Shown here piece by piece: positions 8,810 through 17,694 of a DNA stretch of 56,245 bases. The DNA is from Candidatus Hodarchaeota archaeon (GTDB lineage: Archaea; Asgardarchaeota; Heimdallarchaeia; Hodarchaeales; Hodarchaeaceae). The translations under genes and the position numbers were made by a program. Where the stretch lies: assembly GCA_016840285.1 (NCBI GenBank), contig JAEOSR010000105.1:1-56245 (forward strand), written 5' to 3'. Positions within the stretch are counted from its first letter, which is position 1. Each line of letters begins with the position of its first letter. The notes below the pieces were generated by a model that saw nothing but the letters and a program-made list of their open reading frames with translations, ran no database searches and had not been told where the DNA came from.

Positions 8810-9847
8810 TTAATTAAACCCTTTTTCATAAATTTCATGAATCATTTCCGCACAGCGCATGGCATATCCCCATTCATTGTCATACCAGGCCAGAATCTTG
8901 CACATATTATGATCTACTAAATGAAGGAAGGGTAAATCTACTATTGCGGAATGAGGATTACCAATAAAGTCTGTACTTACTAAGCTTCTCCACTCAACAT
9001 CTAGTATCCCTTTCATATCTCCTTCAGCTGCTTCTCTGAAAGCCTCAGTGATCTCCTCAACACTGACGTTCTGAAGGAGTCGTGAAGTCAGATCGACAAT
9101 AGAAACATTGGCAGTAGGAACTCGAATTGCTATACCATCAATTTTTCCTTTTAGATGTGGAAGAACTAATCCAGTTGCTGCAGAGGCCCCCGTACTTGTT
9201 GGAAAATGATTGACAGCTGCTGCTCGCATTCGGCGATAATCTTTATGGATTGAATCGAGGAGTCTTTGGTTGTTGGTATATGAGTGAATTGTTGTCATTA
9301 TCCCCTGTTCAAAACCAAAGTTGTCATCAAGAACCTTTACTACTGGTGCTAAACAGTTTGTTGTACAACTGGCGTTACTAATTAGTGTATGTTTATCTGG
9401 ATCGTAGTTTTGATTGTTGACTCCGCGTACTATTGTAATATCAACATCTCCTGCTGGTTTCGAGGGTGCTGATAGTAACACTTTCTTTGCACCAGCATCA
9501 ATATGTTTTTGCATGCCATCTCTAGAGCGAAACTTTCCTGTACTCTCAACCACTATATCTGCGTTTAATTTTTTCCATGGGATCTGTATAGGATCCCTTT
9601 CCTTATATGTACGAAAATAATCCCCGTCGAATATGAGGCTATCTTGTCCAGAAACTTCTACTGTCCCCTGAAATCGTCCGTGAACGGAATCAAACTCAAA
9701 CATATGAGCCAGGGGTTCATTATCAGCAATATCATTTATTGCTATAATATCAACATTCTTATTTGCTTCTTTTTGCATCTGTAATAATGCACGTAATACT
9801 AAACGACCAATACGTCCAAATCCATTTATACCTACTTTCACAGTCAT
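8810..9847 (-). CDS. gap: Glyceraldehyde-3-phosphate dehydrogenase, bacterial/eukaryotic type
   Basis: A 345-residue NAD-dependent GAPDH of glycolysis/gluconeogenesis, oxidising and phosphorylating glyceraldehyde 3-phosphate. The Rossmann start is VGINGFGRIGR. The catalytic Cys161 lies in SNASCTTNCLAP and the partner His188 in TTIHSYTNNQ. The sugar-phosphate site is also present (STGAS). Asp39 in AIND suggests NAD preference. This is the type found in bacteria and eukaryotes, not the usual archaeal class II enzyme, so transfer is plausible. It lies between two duplicated Yip1-like genes with no operon partner. Confidence 0.96.
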   Translation of the reverse strand: MTVKVGINGFGRIGRLVLRALLQMQKEANKNVDIIAINDIADNEPLAHMFEFDSVHGRFQGTVEVSGQDSLIFDGDYFRTYKERDPIQIPWKKLNADIVVESTGKFRSRDGMQKHIDAGAKKVLLSAPSKPAGDVDITIVRGVNNQNYDPDKHTLISNASCTTNCLAPVVKVLDDNFGFEQGIMTTIHSYTNNQRLLDSIHKDYRRMRAAAVNHFPTSTGASAATGLVLPHLKGKIDGIAIRVPTANVSIVDLTSRLLQNVSVEEITEAFREAAEGDMKGILDVEWRSLVSTDFIGNPHSAIVDLPFLHLVDHNMCKILAWYDNEWGYAMRCAEMIHEIYEKGFN

Positions 9848-10120
9848 TCTAATTCATCTCAGATTTGAATAAAGAGAACTCCATGTTACCAATTTCTTAT
9901 CTCATTCCTTTTACTTCTAACCTTAATTCTTTTTCAATACACCTTGACGGAAGATAATCAAAATTTTAAAATGAATATTTATTTCTATTAATAATGAGAA
10001 TTAGTTTTTAGGGAAAAAATCGATAAACCATTCAAGTTTTCTCTTCCTGGATACAAGGCATTTGGAAAATAATCTTTTATAATCCTCCCCATTCATTCGC
10101 AGAAACCAATAAGTTATCAA

Positions 10121-10828
10121 TCAGTATTTATAAAGGTCAAACAGGTCAAACAGGTCATTAATGAGACCTTTGATTAATACAGGCGCTATAACGAATGCCA
10201 GTATGATTGTAATGAAGTAGATGATTATTGTACTAATACTTACTTTCCACCAAGATAATTCTGATATTGCTGTGATTCCAAAAATAATGACCATAATTTG
10301 GAGTATTAATGGAATAAAGCTTAACATAGCCCATGGAATTGGAGTTCCAACTGTGTATAAACGAAGTGGTTCAATCAAGATTAAAATGATTATTTCAAAT
10401 GTAAAAGATAAACCAATAATCCTGAAACAGTTTATTGGCATGATATTCCCTCCTAATTGATTAATAAAAAGTGTTAATGTGTATGTAAATAGAACTGCAA
10501 ATATATAGAACATTAAGAAACTTGAAATAACTAAACTAATAGCTATTTCGATGTGTAACTCTTCTGCATATAAGTAGATATATAGATCTTTAAAAATGGT
10601 CTCAAAAATTGAAAAAGTAGAAATAATTCCATGTATCATTAATTTGTCATGTATTTTTTCCAAGCTTGAAAGTGCGTAAATAAGTCCAAAAATTGTCTCA
10701 AAAATAGCTAGGATCGTAATTTCTATTACTGCTTGAATTGTAGAACGATCATTTAACGATATATCACATAAACCTTGTTTTTCGAATGTTAGAATGCTTT
10801 TAACATTTCTTGAGAATATCTTTCTCAC
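10121..10828 (-). CDS. Yip1-like multi-pass membrane protein, copy 2
   Basis: A 235-residue protein with about five TM segments, the paralogue of 7817-8566. The N-terminus (RNVKSILTFEKQGL) and the TM bundles align throughout; the last 25 residues differ and end in a repeated LFDLFDLY that comes from a short tandem DNA repeat (TCAAACAGG). It is transcribed divergently from the MFS gene that starts at 10953. Yip1-like function is inferred from topology only. Confidence 0.6.
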   Translation of the reverse strand: MRKIFSRNVKSILTFEKQGLCDISLNDRSTIQAVIEITILAIFETIFGLIYALSSLEKIHDKLMIHGIISTFSIFETIFKDLYIYLYAEELHIEIAISLVISSFLMFYIFAVLFTYTLTLFINQLGGNIMPINCFRIIGLSFTFEIIILILIEPLRLYTVGTPIPWAMLSFIPLILQIMVIIFGITAISELSWWKVSISTIIIYFITIILAFVIAPVLIKGLINDLFDLFDLYKY

Positions 10829-10952
10829 TTCAACTACATGAAAATTTTAAGTACTGTTGGTTTATGAGATTTATAAAATTTTATATCTCAGAATATATAT
10901 TTCTATTGATTATCTGGGTTCTCATTCAGGGAAAATCTTGACAGAAAATTCA

Positions 10953-12224
10953 ATGAGCGTCTCATTAGAATATCTCTCTGACAAACAAACTGTAGTAAAG
11001 AATAACAAATCCCTCATTTATAGTATAGCAATAGGTAAGGCAATTGGGAATTTCATTGGAGGAGCTTATGCTCAGATATATGCTGTTTTTATTCAAGCGA
11101 CCCCATTTTTGGTATCTATCATTACAAGTGTACGGAATTTAATACAGTTAGCGGTTCAATCTCCTTTTGGTCGATTAAGTGACCGATTCGGAAGAAAACC
11201 ATTCCTTGTTTTAGGATTGTTTGCTACCGCATTAATGAGTTTTATATATCCGCTCATAACGGATCCTGTGATATTTCTTGGCGCAATGATAATTTACTCC
11301 TTAGCATTTAGTATATTCACCCCCTCATGGATGGCATTGTTGGGTGATACTTCAAAAGAAAGTAAGAGAGGGTCATATATTGGAAGAATCACAACTATAA
11401 GTGTAATTTTCACAATGTGTGTATTTCTAGTAACTGGGTGGGTAGTTCCATTCATCAGCGTTGATTATGCACAACAATATACCATTATTTTTCGTATTGG
11501 CGCCTTCGGTTTCTTTGCTGCGGGGATTTTAACACTTTTTATGAAGGAAACTGCTCCCAAAAATGTGGAGAACTATCCTACTTCAAATAAATTCAATCTG
11601 AAAAACAGTCTTGTTAAAACTTTCAAACCACTCAAAGAAAATCCAACGTTTAGACGATTCGTGCTGGTATGTGCATTAATGGATTTTGCTATGTCATCAG
11701 GATGGCCGATTTTCATCTTTGTTAGAGAGAGATATGCGTCTCCTACAGAATATTCCCTTATGTGGGCGGCTTTTATGATATGTCAGGTCTGTTCCTTAGT
11801 GATAGGGGGATATTTAATTGATAAACGCGGAAAGAAAATTGGATTCTGGGGGAGAAGGGTGATGTTCCTAATTCCTATTGTCTTATTTTTTGCTAGGAAC
11901 TGGATAGAATTAACAATAAGCAATATAATTGGTGGATTTGGATATGGGCTTTATTTTGTTACAATTAACGCGTATATCATAGATTCTGCCCCCGAAGAAT
12001 CCAAAGGGAACTATGTTGGTGCCTATCAATTAATCATGGGGATTGTAACCTTTATTGGCTCCATTTCCATGGGTATTGCTACAGAGTTTTTGATCGGTTC
12101 CATTGGAAAATGGTCAGCAATCTATACAATGCTCTTAGTTGTTGTAGTACTACGGTTTATTGGCGGTGTGGCGTTCTTTTTTGTCGAGGAGCCAAAAAAA
12201 CCTGATCAAGTTACTTCAAACTAG
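10953..12224 (+). CDS. MFS transporter
   Basis: A 423-residue permease of the major facilitator superfamily with about twelve hydrophobic segments. Motif A between TM2 and TM3 is clear (SPFGRLSDRFGRKP), with a second copy in the C-terminal half (GGYLIDKRGKK). The start is placed at ATG 10953, not at an upstream GTG, because the partial copy of this gene at 8680 is conserved from exactly this Met. The substrate cannot be inferred. It converges with the gene at 12229 and is separated from it by only 4 bp. Confidence 0.88.
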   Translation: MSVSLEYLSDKQTVVKNNKSLIYSIAIGKAIGNFIGGAYAQIYAVFIQATPFLVSIITSVRNLIQLAVQSPFGRLSDRFGRKPFLVLGLFATALMSFIYPLITDPVIFLGAMIIYSLAFSIFTPSWMALLGDTSKESKRGSYIGRITTISVIFTMCVFLVTGWVVPFISVDYAQQYTIIFRIGAFGFFAAGILTLFMKETAPKNVENYPTSNKFNLKNSLVKTFKPLKENPTFRRFVLVCALMDFAMSSGWPIFIFVRERYASPTEYSLMWAAFMICQVCSLVIGGYLIDKRGKKIGFWGRRVMFLIPIVLFFARNWIELTISNIIGGFGYGLYFVTINAYIIDSAPEESKGNYVGAYQLIMGIVTFIGSISMGIATEFLIGSIGKWSAIYTMLLVVVVLRFIGGVAFFFVEEPKKPDQVTSN

Positions 12225-12228
12225 TTTT

Positions 12229-13521
12229 TCATTTTATTTTAGACTTCCGATAGTGTAAAGTTAATACAATTAAGGATAGTACCCCTAAGAGAGATAGCTG
12301 GAATGACGTGTTCCCATTCACTGTTAAAGAGGTTGTGGGTTCATCGGTAGTAGTCAGTTCATCAGTTTTAATTAAGTCCAAGACGAATCCAGTTACTATC
12401 CCCATTGGGGAAAATTCTTGATTAAACTCACTTGCAGTTATCACAACGACTAACCTCTTGTCAGGCATAACGATGATATATTGCCCTCCGAGACCTTGTG
12501 CATAGTAGTAGTCCTCCGAAGGTTTGATCCACCATTGATACCCGTACTCTTTTGTCACCTCGTCTCCCACCGTGGATATCTCAACCCATTCCTTTGGGAC
12601 AATTGGTGTCCCATTCCACGTACCATTATTTAAGTATAAATAACCGATCTTTGCCATATCTATAGATTGCAACCATAAACCATAACATCCCATAGTTATT
12701 CCCGCAGAATCATTCCACCAATGGTAATCGGTTATGTTCAAAGGCGTAAAGAGATATTTGTCAGCATAATCTACTGTATTCATCCCCGTTTTGTTCTGGA
12801 GAATAACTGATAGAAGATGTGATGCTCCAGAATTATAATCCCATTGAGTTCCTGGATCGCGTTCCATTGGTTTATCTAAGATATACTGAACCCAATCATC
12901 ACTATTCACCATAGGGCCTGGCTCATCTCCATAGGGATATTCCCAAGGCAAATTCTCCATCCGATCCGCAGACATGTTGGAAAGAAGCGGATAGTCGTGC
13001 TTGTCAACAGGACCAAGGGATGAAAGACTCCATTCTATTCCCATCTGCGATTTTAAGAGATGTCGAATGGTGATTGCCTGTTTTTTAGCACCTACGTTAG
13101 CAAAAGTTCTATTCGTAAATATTTCTAATACAGGTTGATCGAGATTCGGAATTAATCCAGATGTATTCGCAATTCCAATTAATATACTCGTTATAGCTTT
13201 TGTAACACATTGTAGATGGTGAAGATGAGAATAGTTATAATACTCAAAATATTTCTCATATACTAAATAGCCATTCCTAATAATAAGAATACTATCGATT
13301 CCAATGTCATTTTTGATGATTGTCGTGTAAATTAGATCTAGGGTAGTAGAGTCGATCCCTTGTGCTTCTGGGATTGAAACCCTCCATCCATTTGTTGGAA
13401 AGTAGTCTATACTCAATATAGGTGATAGTGGGAGATTTATCAGAAAGATAAGTAGAAGATATACTATTCCATATCGTTTCCGTTTAGAGATCGTACCTCT
13501 AACAAGTAAAATGTGTTTCAC
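12229..13521 (-). CDS. Beta-lactamase-fold serine hydrolase homologue, secreted and membrane-anchored, with Cys at catalytic position
   Basis: A 430-residue protein with a GTG start preceded by a purine-rich RBS. An N-terminal hydrophobic signal (about 17-38) is followed by a class C beta-lactamase/esterase fold and a C-terminal TM (about 403-422) with a basic tail. The SxxK nucleophile motif reads CVTK: Cys105 (codon 13207-13209) takes the place of Ser, and Lys108 is kept. The second motif Tyr (Tyr229 in WDYNSGASH) is present. Family members cleave amides or esters outside the cell. With Cys in place of Ser the protein may be a thiol hydrolase or a binding protein. It converges with the MFS gene. 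Confidence 0.8.
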   Translation of the reverse strand: MKHILLVRGTISKRKRYGIVYLLLIFLINLPLSPILSIDYFPTNGWRVSIPEAQGIDSTTLDLIYTTIIKNDIGIDSILIIRNGYLVYEKYFEYYNYSHLHHLQCVTKAITSILIGIANTSGLIPNLDQPVLEIFTNRTFANVGAKKQAITIRHLLKSQMGIEWSLSSLGPVDKHDYPLLSNMSADRMENLPWEYPYGDEPGPMVNSDDWVQYILDKPMERDPGTQWDYNSGASHLLSVILQNKTGMNTVDYADKYLFTPLNITDYHWWNDSAGITMGCYGLWLQSIDMAKIGYLYLNNGTWNGTPIVPKEWVEISTVGDEVTKEYGYQWWIKPSEDYYYAQGLGGQYIIVMPDKRLVVVITASEFNQEFSPMGIVTGFVLDLIKTDELTTTDEPTTSLTVNGNTSFQLSLLGVLSLIVLTLHYRKSKIK

Positions 13522-13673
13522 TTTCTTCCTTCCTTTTCCTTTTTTTTTCTCGAATGACTCTTTTTGATGACATTTAAGGTTTTCGAGTTTATATTTAATT
13601 ATATGGAGAATTTCAATGAATTACCTGAAGCTCTCCTAATTGTCCGTTTCTGGTGGATTTTTCTTTTCTGTTG

Positions 13674-14155
13674 ATGAACCATAAAAATCTAATCGAAGAA
13701 TTTCATAACGGGATTAATTGTTTTAAAAATCAATCTTTCTACTGATTTTCGCTTTCAGCAGTATAATTATTGGATTTTCTGTAGTATTAAGCACGATAAC
13801 AAATAATATCAATACTGATCGGGTAGAATTAATTGAATTTCTTATCCTATTTGGACTGTTAATAATCATAGGATTATTACCCATAATTCTTATGTTTTTG
13901 TATTTTATGGTATTAGAGAAGATATGGTCCACTACAATTGGGAAATGGGTCTTTCGACTACGAACTGTGGATATTTCAGGGATTAAACCCTCGTGGAAAC
14001 AAGTTCTGATTCGTAATTTTACTAAATTTCAAGGGGAATTCTTACCCTTTGATATTATCATAGGGATGATGATGGAAAAAGAAAAGGGAACTCCTGGGAA
14101 ATATCAGAGAGCTACTGATATCCTTGCTGACACAATGGTAGTGAAGCTGTCCTAA
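13674..14155 (+). CDS. RDD-family membrane protein, reading frame disrupted at an A-run
   Basis: The C-terminal part (13892-14155) is clearly RDD-like: TIGKWVFRLRTVDISG, then PSWKQVLIRN, and an ending ATDILADTMVV. The upstream TM segment is open in the same frame back to 13727 but has no start codon. One missing A in the A5 run at 13725-13729 would join it to the ATG at 13674 (MNHKNLIEEFHNG), giving about 160 residues. RDD proteins are small membrane proteins, some linked to ion transport. The disruption may be a sequencing indel or real decay; if unjoined, only the part from ATG 13892 could be translated. Confidence 0.6.
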
Positions 14156-14188
14156 TTCCCTTCATCTTCTCTTCTTCCTTTTTTATTT
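14155..14188 (+). terminator. Pyrimidine-rich transcript end after RDD gene
   Basis: Directly after the RDD stop codon the plus strand is strongly pyrimidine-rich and ends in a T6 run (CTTCCTTTTTTATTT). Oligo-T tracts of this kind terminate archaeal transcription. No hairpin is seen. Confidence 0.4.
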
Positions 14189-14237
14189 GATTAAAACCTA
14201 ACCTAAGACTTAGTAAGTATTCGTCATCTTATAATTG

Positions 14238-14815
14238 ATGGATACAAAAAGGTAAAATCATATGATTGGTCTCAAACGTGGCATCGTGATTCTTTCTCAA
14301 TATACCCAAAATGGAATCAAGTTTATTTAGGGGAAAAACTCCAATTAGAGACTGTAATTGGCGAACATGTCCTGAACATTCAGCATATCGGTAGTACTTC
14401 TATCCCTGGAATGATAGCGAAGCCAATCATTGATATTACAGTAGCTGTACACGATTTTAAGGAAGCTTTTAATTGTGTAGACCCTCTCAAAAATCTTGAG
14501 TACGAATATAAAGGAGAATTTGGGATACAAAATAGACATTTTTTTGTCAAGGGAAATCCGAGGATTTTCCATCTCCATATGCTTGAAATCTCAAGTCGTG
14601 AGTGGAAAAATCATATCTTTTTTCGTGATTATTTAATACAAAATCCAGACAAAGCCAAACAGTACACTGAATTGAAAATAACATTAGCTCAACGGTTTAA
14701 CGCAGATAGAAATGCTTATACAGAGGGTAAAGCATTGTTTATTAAAGAAATCATACAACAAACTGCTGGAGAAGGTTTAAATCTAGTGATTGATAATAAA
14801 AATAGTACTAATTGA
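14238..14815 (+). CDS. GrpB/UPF0157 nucleotidyltransferase-like protein, frame disrupted near start
   Basis: The family hallmark QHIGSTSIPGM followed by AKPIIDITV is present, with the later NRHFFVKG segment, as in the GrpB/UPF0157 branch of the nucleotidyltransferase fold. The frame is open from 14205 but has no start codon before Met at 14411, which would cut off the hallmark. ATG 14238 joins the frame if one A is missing from the A5 run at 14246-14250 (MDT, then KKVKSYDW). The restored protein is about 192 residues, normal for the family. The biochemical role is poorly defined. An indel error in the assembly is as likely as a genuine mutation. Confidence 0.7.
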
Positions 14816-14903
14816 GATTTAATCATATATGCATCTGTTTTATCTAGGTAGTTTGCATAAATGTGTACACCATAGCTTTGAAACGATAATAATTAACCTT
14901 TAC

Positions 14904-16043
14904 TTAGTTTTTCTCTTCTAAATATTCCTTCAATCGTATATTAAGATATTTTACCTCAATTAGTTTAAAATATTGCTCAAATTGTTCATAAGAATGATGA
15001 ATATTTTGAAAAAACACTAGTAAGGATTTGATATCCTCACCCGTGTCAATCTGTTTTGTTTTTTCTGTAAAATCACTAATTTTCTCTTTCATCTCAATTG
15101 CATAACCGATGTTTACCCTGATTCTGTTAATTGTTCTAGTATCCCAAGACTGGACAATCATGTAGTATTTCCTACGATCAGCAGGTTTTTTAATAAGTTG
15201 AACCATCTTCATATTCAATAATAATTTCAGAGTATTTGAGATGGTACTTCTTTGAAAACCTGTTGCACGTTCAAGCTCTTTCTGGGTGAGTGGTCGATTT
15301 TCTAATAACAATTCTGTTCCTACTACAGTTCGCGCAATCGCTATTTGAGATCTTGCTGAGATTAAATTTTCTCTAAATTTTTGGTAAAACTTATTTTTGA
15401 GTTGAACATAGACCTTAGATAATTGTTCATCACCAATTCGTTGAATTAAGGTGGATGTTGGTAATTTGGGGGGAGTTAATAGGCTTTGAATATATGTCTG
15501 GTTTTCAGGGGAATTCATGAGATCCGTGTTAATTAAATCGTCAATTTCAATCTTTTTGGTTTTAATCAAATTACTAAACTCTTCAGCTGAATCCGTTAAT
15601 AGTTTGATGAAAAGAGATGAATATTTGAAAAAATGTTCAAGAAATTCACTGAAATTTTGAAATTTTTGATGTTCCTTGGTATATTGTTTAACTTCCTCAA
15701 TCAATGGAAGAATAAAGTCAACCTTATCTTTATATGTATCAATTATCATCCTTAGAAAGGTAATCATAAATTCTCTGGTAGATAGATTAATTGAATAGTA
15801 TTTTTTCCTTATTTTTGGTTTTTTGATTTGAACCAAAGGAAAATTCACTTGAAGAAGATTTAACATCTGAGAAATTGTCGTTTTGGAGTAGTTTGTAAGC
15901 TTCTTAATGTCGTCTTGTGTGATAGGCTCCTGTTCTATAAATACAGCCATCATACAACCGAAATAATTTTTAGGGAAAACAAGGTTGGCGTGCTTCTCCT
16001 CCATAAATTTAATAAAATCTCTCTTTATATCAATAGTCCTCAT
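14904..16043 (-). CDS. Transcription regulator with two winged-helix domains
   Basis: A 379-residue soluble protein with two similar winged-helix units, each like the GbsR/MarR type. The first is near residues 25-90 (TQDDIKKLTNYSKTTISQ, then KKYYSI). The second is near 220-290 (TQKELERATGFQRSTISN, then RRKYYMI). The internal duplication gives a pseudo-dimeric binding surface. It is divergent from the condensation-domain gene across 163 bp that holds a long inverted repeat with both TATA boxes, so autoregulation and control of that neighbour are plausible. The TATA element is only 28-33 bp from this start codon, which suggests a leaderless mRNA. Confidence 0.75.
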   Translation of the reverse strand: MRTIDIKRDFIKFMEEKHANLVFPKNYFGCMMAVFIEQEPITQDDIKKLTNYSKTTISQMLNLLQVNFPLVQIKKPKIRKKYYSINLSTREFMITFLRMIIDTYKDKVDFILPLIEEVKQYTKEHQKFQNFSEFLEHFFKYSSLFIKLLTDSAEEFSNLIKTKKIEIDDLINTDLMNSPENQTYIQSLLTPPKLPTSTLIQRIGDEQLSKVYVQLKNKFYQKFRENLISARSQIAIARTVVGTELLLENRPLTQKELERATGFQRSTISNTLKLLLNMKMVQLIKKPADRRKYYMIVQSWDTRTINRIRVNIGYAIEMKEKISDFTEKTKQIDTGEDIKSLLVFFQNIHHSYEQFEQYFKLIEVKYLNIRLKEYLEEKN

Positions 16044-16070
16044 GGTACGTCATAATTATTCTCATTCCAG

Positions 16071-16116
16071 TATAAATACTTTTCTGAATTTTTGTGTTTT
16101 TATGAAAGTATTTATA
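16071..16116. promoter_or_regulatory. Symmetrical divergent promoter/operator: 12-bp inverted repeat containing two TATA boxes
   Basis: Left arm TATAAATACTTT (16071-16082) and right arm AAAGTATTTATA (16105-16116) are perfect reverse complements separated by 22 bp. Each arm contains a TATA-box-like core facing outward, one toward the regulator (start 16043) and one toward the acyltransferase (start 16207). A dimeric or two-headed regulator bound here would block both promoters. Confidence 0.6.
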
Positions 16117-16206
16117 AACTCTTTAAAATGCTGTTAATTGACTTACTAGAATCAAAGAGAAATAGTGATTCAGGCTTACAGATGTGTAAAAAAGGTCTTT
16201 TAACAA

Positions 16207-17616
16207 ATGTCAGAAACAATAAATCCTAAAAAATATGAAAGAAAGGTTAGTCCTTTAGAACGAATGTTTACACGATCCCCATATGCGATTGTTACAATGG
16301 TAGCTCGGATAAAAGGAAATATACCCGAAAGTTCGCTAAAAGATGCTGTTATTAAAGTCCAACAGAGACATCTAAACCTTAGGATTCGGATTCAAGAGGA
16401 TGAGGATCACAATCCATGGTTTACATCGGAAGGGGTTAAAGACATACCAATTGAAGTCGTTACTCGAAAATCGGATGAACATTGGATAGAAGTCTTTCAT
16501 GAGGCCTGTAAGGTTCCTTTTGATTTTGAGGAACGTCCCCCTATCCGATTTATATTAGTACAATCTACTCAGATATCTGAATTGATAATTTTATGTCATC
16601 ATATTATATGTGATGGGATGTCATTAGCATATCTTGCAAGAGATTTAATGGTTCATCTTGGGGATCCAACTCGAGAAGTGGAAGTACTGCCTGACCCAGT
16701 ACCTATTGACAAAGGTAATTTACCTAAAGATGTTTCCATTAACCCTATTGTCAAGTTTTTTATCAATCGAATGAACAATAAGTGGACGAAAAATCCAATT
16801 TTCTTTGATCATGAAGATTATAAAACTCTTAATGAAGCTTATTGGAAGAATTATAAACACGAAATGTTACCAGTTGAACTTTCTGAGGCTGAAACTTCGG
16901 TATTAGTTGATCGTTGTAGAAAAGAGGGTGTTTCTGTCAATACCGCATTAACCACCGCGTTTGTAGGTGCCCAATACCTCATTCAAGGTGATAAACCCTA
17001 TCTTTCAAGCATAATCATTGCTGGAAACATGAGAGACCGCCTTCCAAGCCCTGTTGGGGAAGCTATGGGATATTTTGCTGGTGGAGTAACTCTAAAATAT
17101 AAATACAATCAAAAAATCAGTTTCTGGGAGAATGCACGCAAAGTCCATCAGAAAGCGCAACAGTTCTATACAAACAAAAATCTATTCAAAGAACCATTAA
17201 GTTGGTGTTATCTTGAACCAGCTATTATGGAATCTCTTAGTTTTAAAATTCTAGGAGGATTTATTCCATCAGACTCTGAACGGTATGGAAAACTTTCCAC
17301 ATTCAGCAAACAAAAAGATTTGGTCTCTTCTGTTCTTAAAAGAGGAAACATTGATTCTCTAGACACACCTTCTTTAGGTACAGCAGTGTCAAATCTCACA
17401 CGTTTAGACTTTCCAAAAATGTACGGTTCATTAGAGTTAGATCGTTTGATCTTTAATCCTGGTGCTGGATTTCCACTAGTTACTGTTACTTTTAATTTGG
17501 GTGCGGTTACTTGTGCTGGAAAATTTAGCGTGCTTATTGAATATGCTGAAGGAACTATTGAATCCACAACCTTGGAGAAAATTAAAGAGAAGGCCCTAGA
17601 ATTCTTACTGAAGTAG
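16207..17616 (+). CDS. Condensation-domain / alcohol acetyltransferase-like acyltransferase
   Basis: A 469-residue protein of the CoA-dependent acyltransferase (condensation, WS/DGAT, PapA5-like) superfamily. The catalytic HHxxxDG motif is intact (HHIICDGMS, His131, His132, Asp136, Gly137). The second-half landmark expected near the solvent channel may be the segment ending FNPGAGFPLVTVTFNLG. The superfamily transfers acyl groups to alcohols or amines. No carrier-protein or NRPS module is nearby, so a stand-alone lipid or small-molecule acyltransferase is more likely. It is divergent from the double-wHTH regulator and probably controlled by it. Confidence 0.8.
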   Translation: MSETINPKKYERKVSPLERMFTRSPYAIVTMVARIKGNIPESSLKDAVIKVQQRHLNLRIRIQEDEDHNPWFTSEGVKDIPIEVVTRKSDEHWIEVFHEACKVPFDFEERPPIRFILVQSTQISELIILCHHIICDGMSLAYLARDLMVHLGDPTREVEVLPDPVPIDKGNLPKDVSINPIVKFFINRMNNKWTKNPIFFDHEDYKTLNEAYWKNYKHEMLPVELSEAETSVLVDRCRKEGVSVNTALTTAFVGAQYLIQGDKPYLSSIIIAGNMRDRLPSPVGEAMGYFAGGVTLKYKYNQKISFWENARKVHQKAQQFYTNKNLFKEPLSWCYLEPAIMESLSFKILGGFIPSDSERYGKLSTFSKQKDLVSSVLKRGNIDSLDTPSLGTAVSNLTRLDFPKMYGSLELDRLIFNPGAGFPLVTVTFNLGAVTCAGKFSVLIEYAEGTIESTTLEKIKEKALEFLLK

Positions 17617-17694
17617 AAAAACTGGGAAATAATTGTAGAGTGTTAATTCAACCTTCTCTACTAATTTTATCCCGTTATTTCTTTTTAGAATAAA

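Larger units (their letters stand above)
7743..11040. repeat. Diverged direct duplication of about 1 kb flanking gap
   Basis: Two related blocks, about 7743-8758 and about 10060-11040, each hold a Yip1-like gene, its downstream flank (AAGGCATTT motif) and the 5' end of an MFS gene. Only the second block runs into a complete MFS gene, so the first is probably the derived copy. The GAPDH gene lies between them. Boundaries were judged by eye. Confidence 0.65.

Noticed and set aside
17208..17567. 119-codon minus-strand frame inside the acyltransferase
   Set aside because: Antisense to a clearly conserved coding region.
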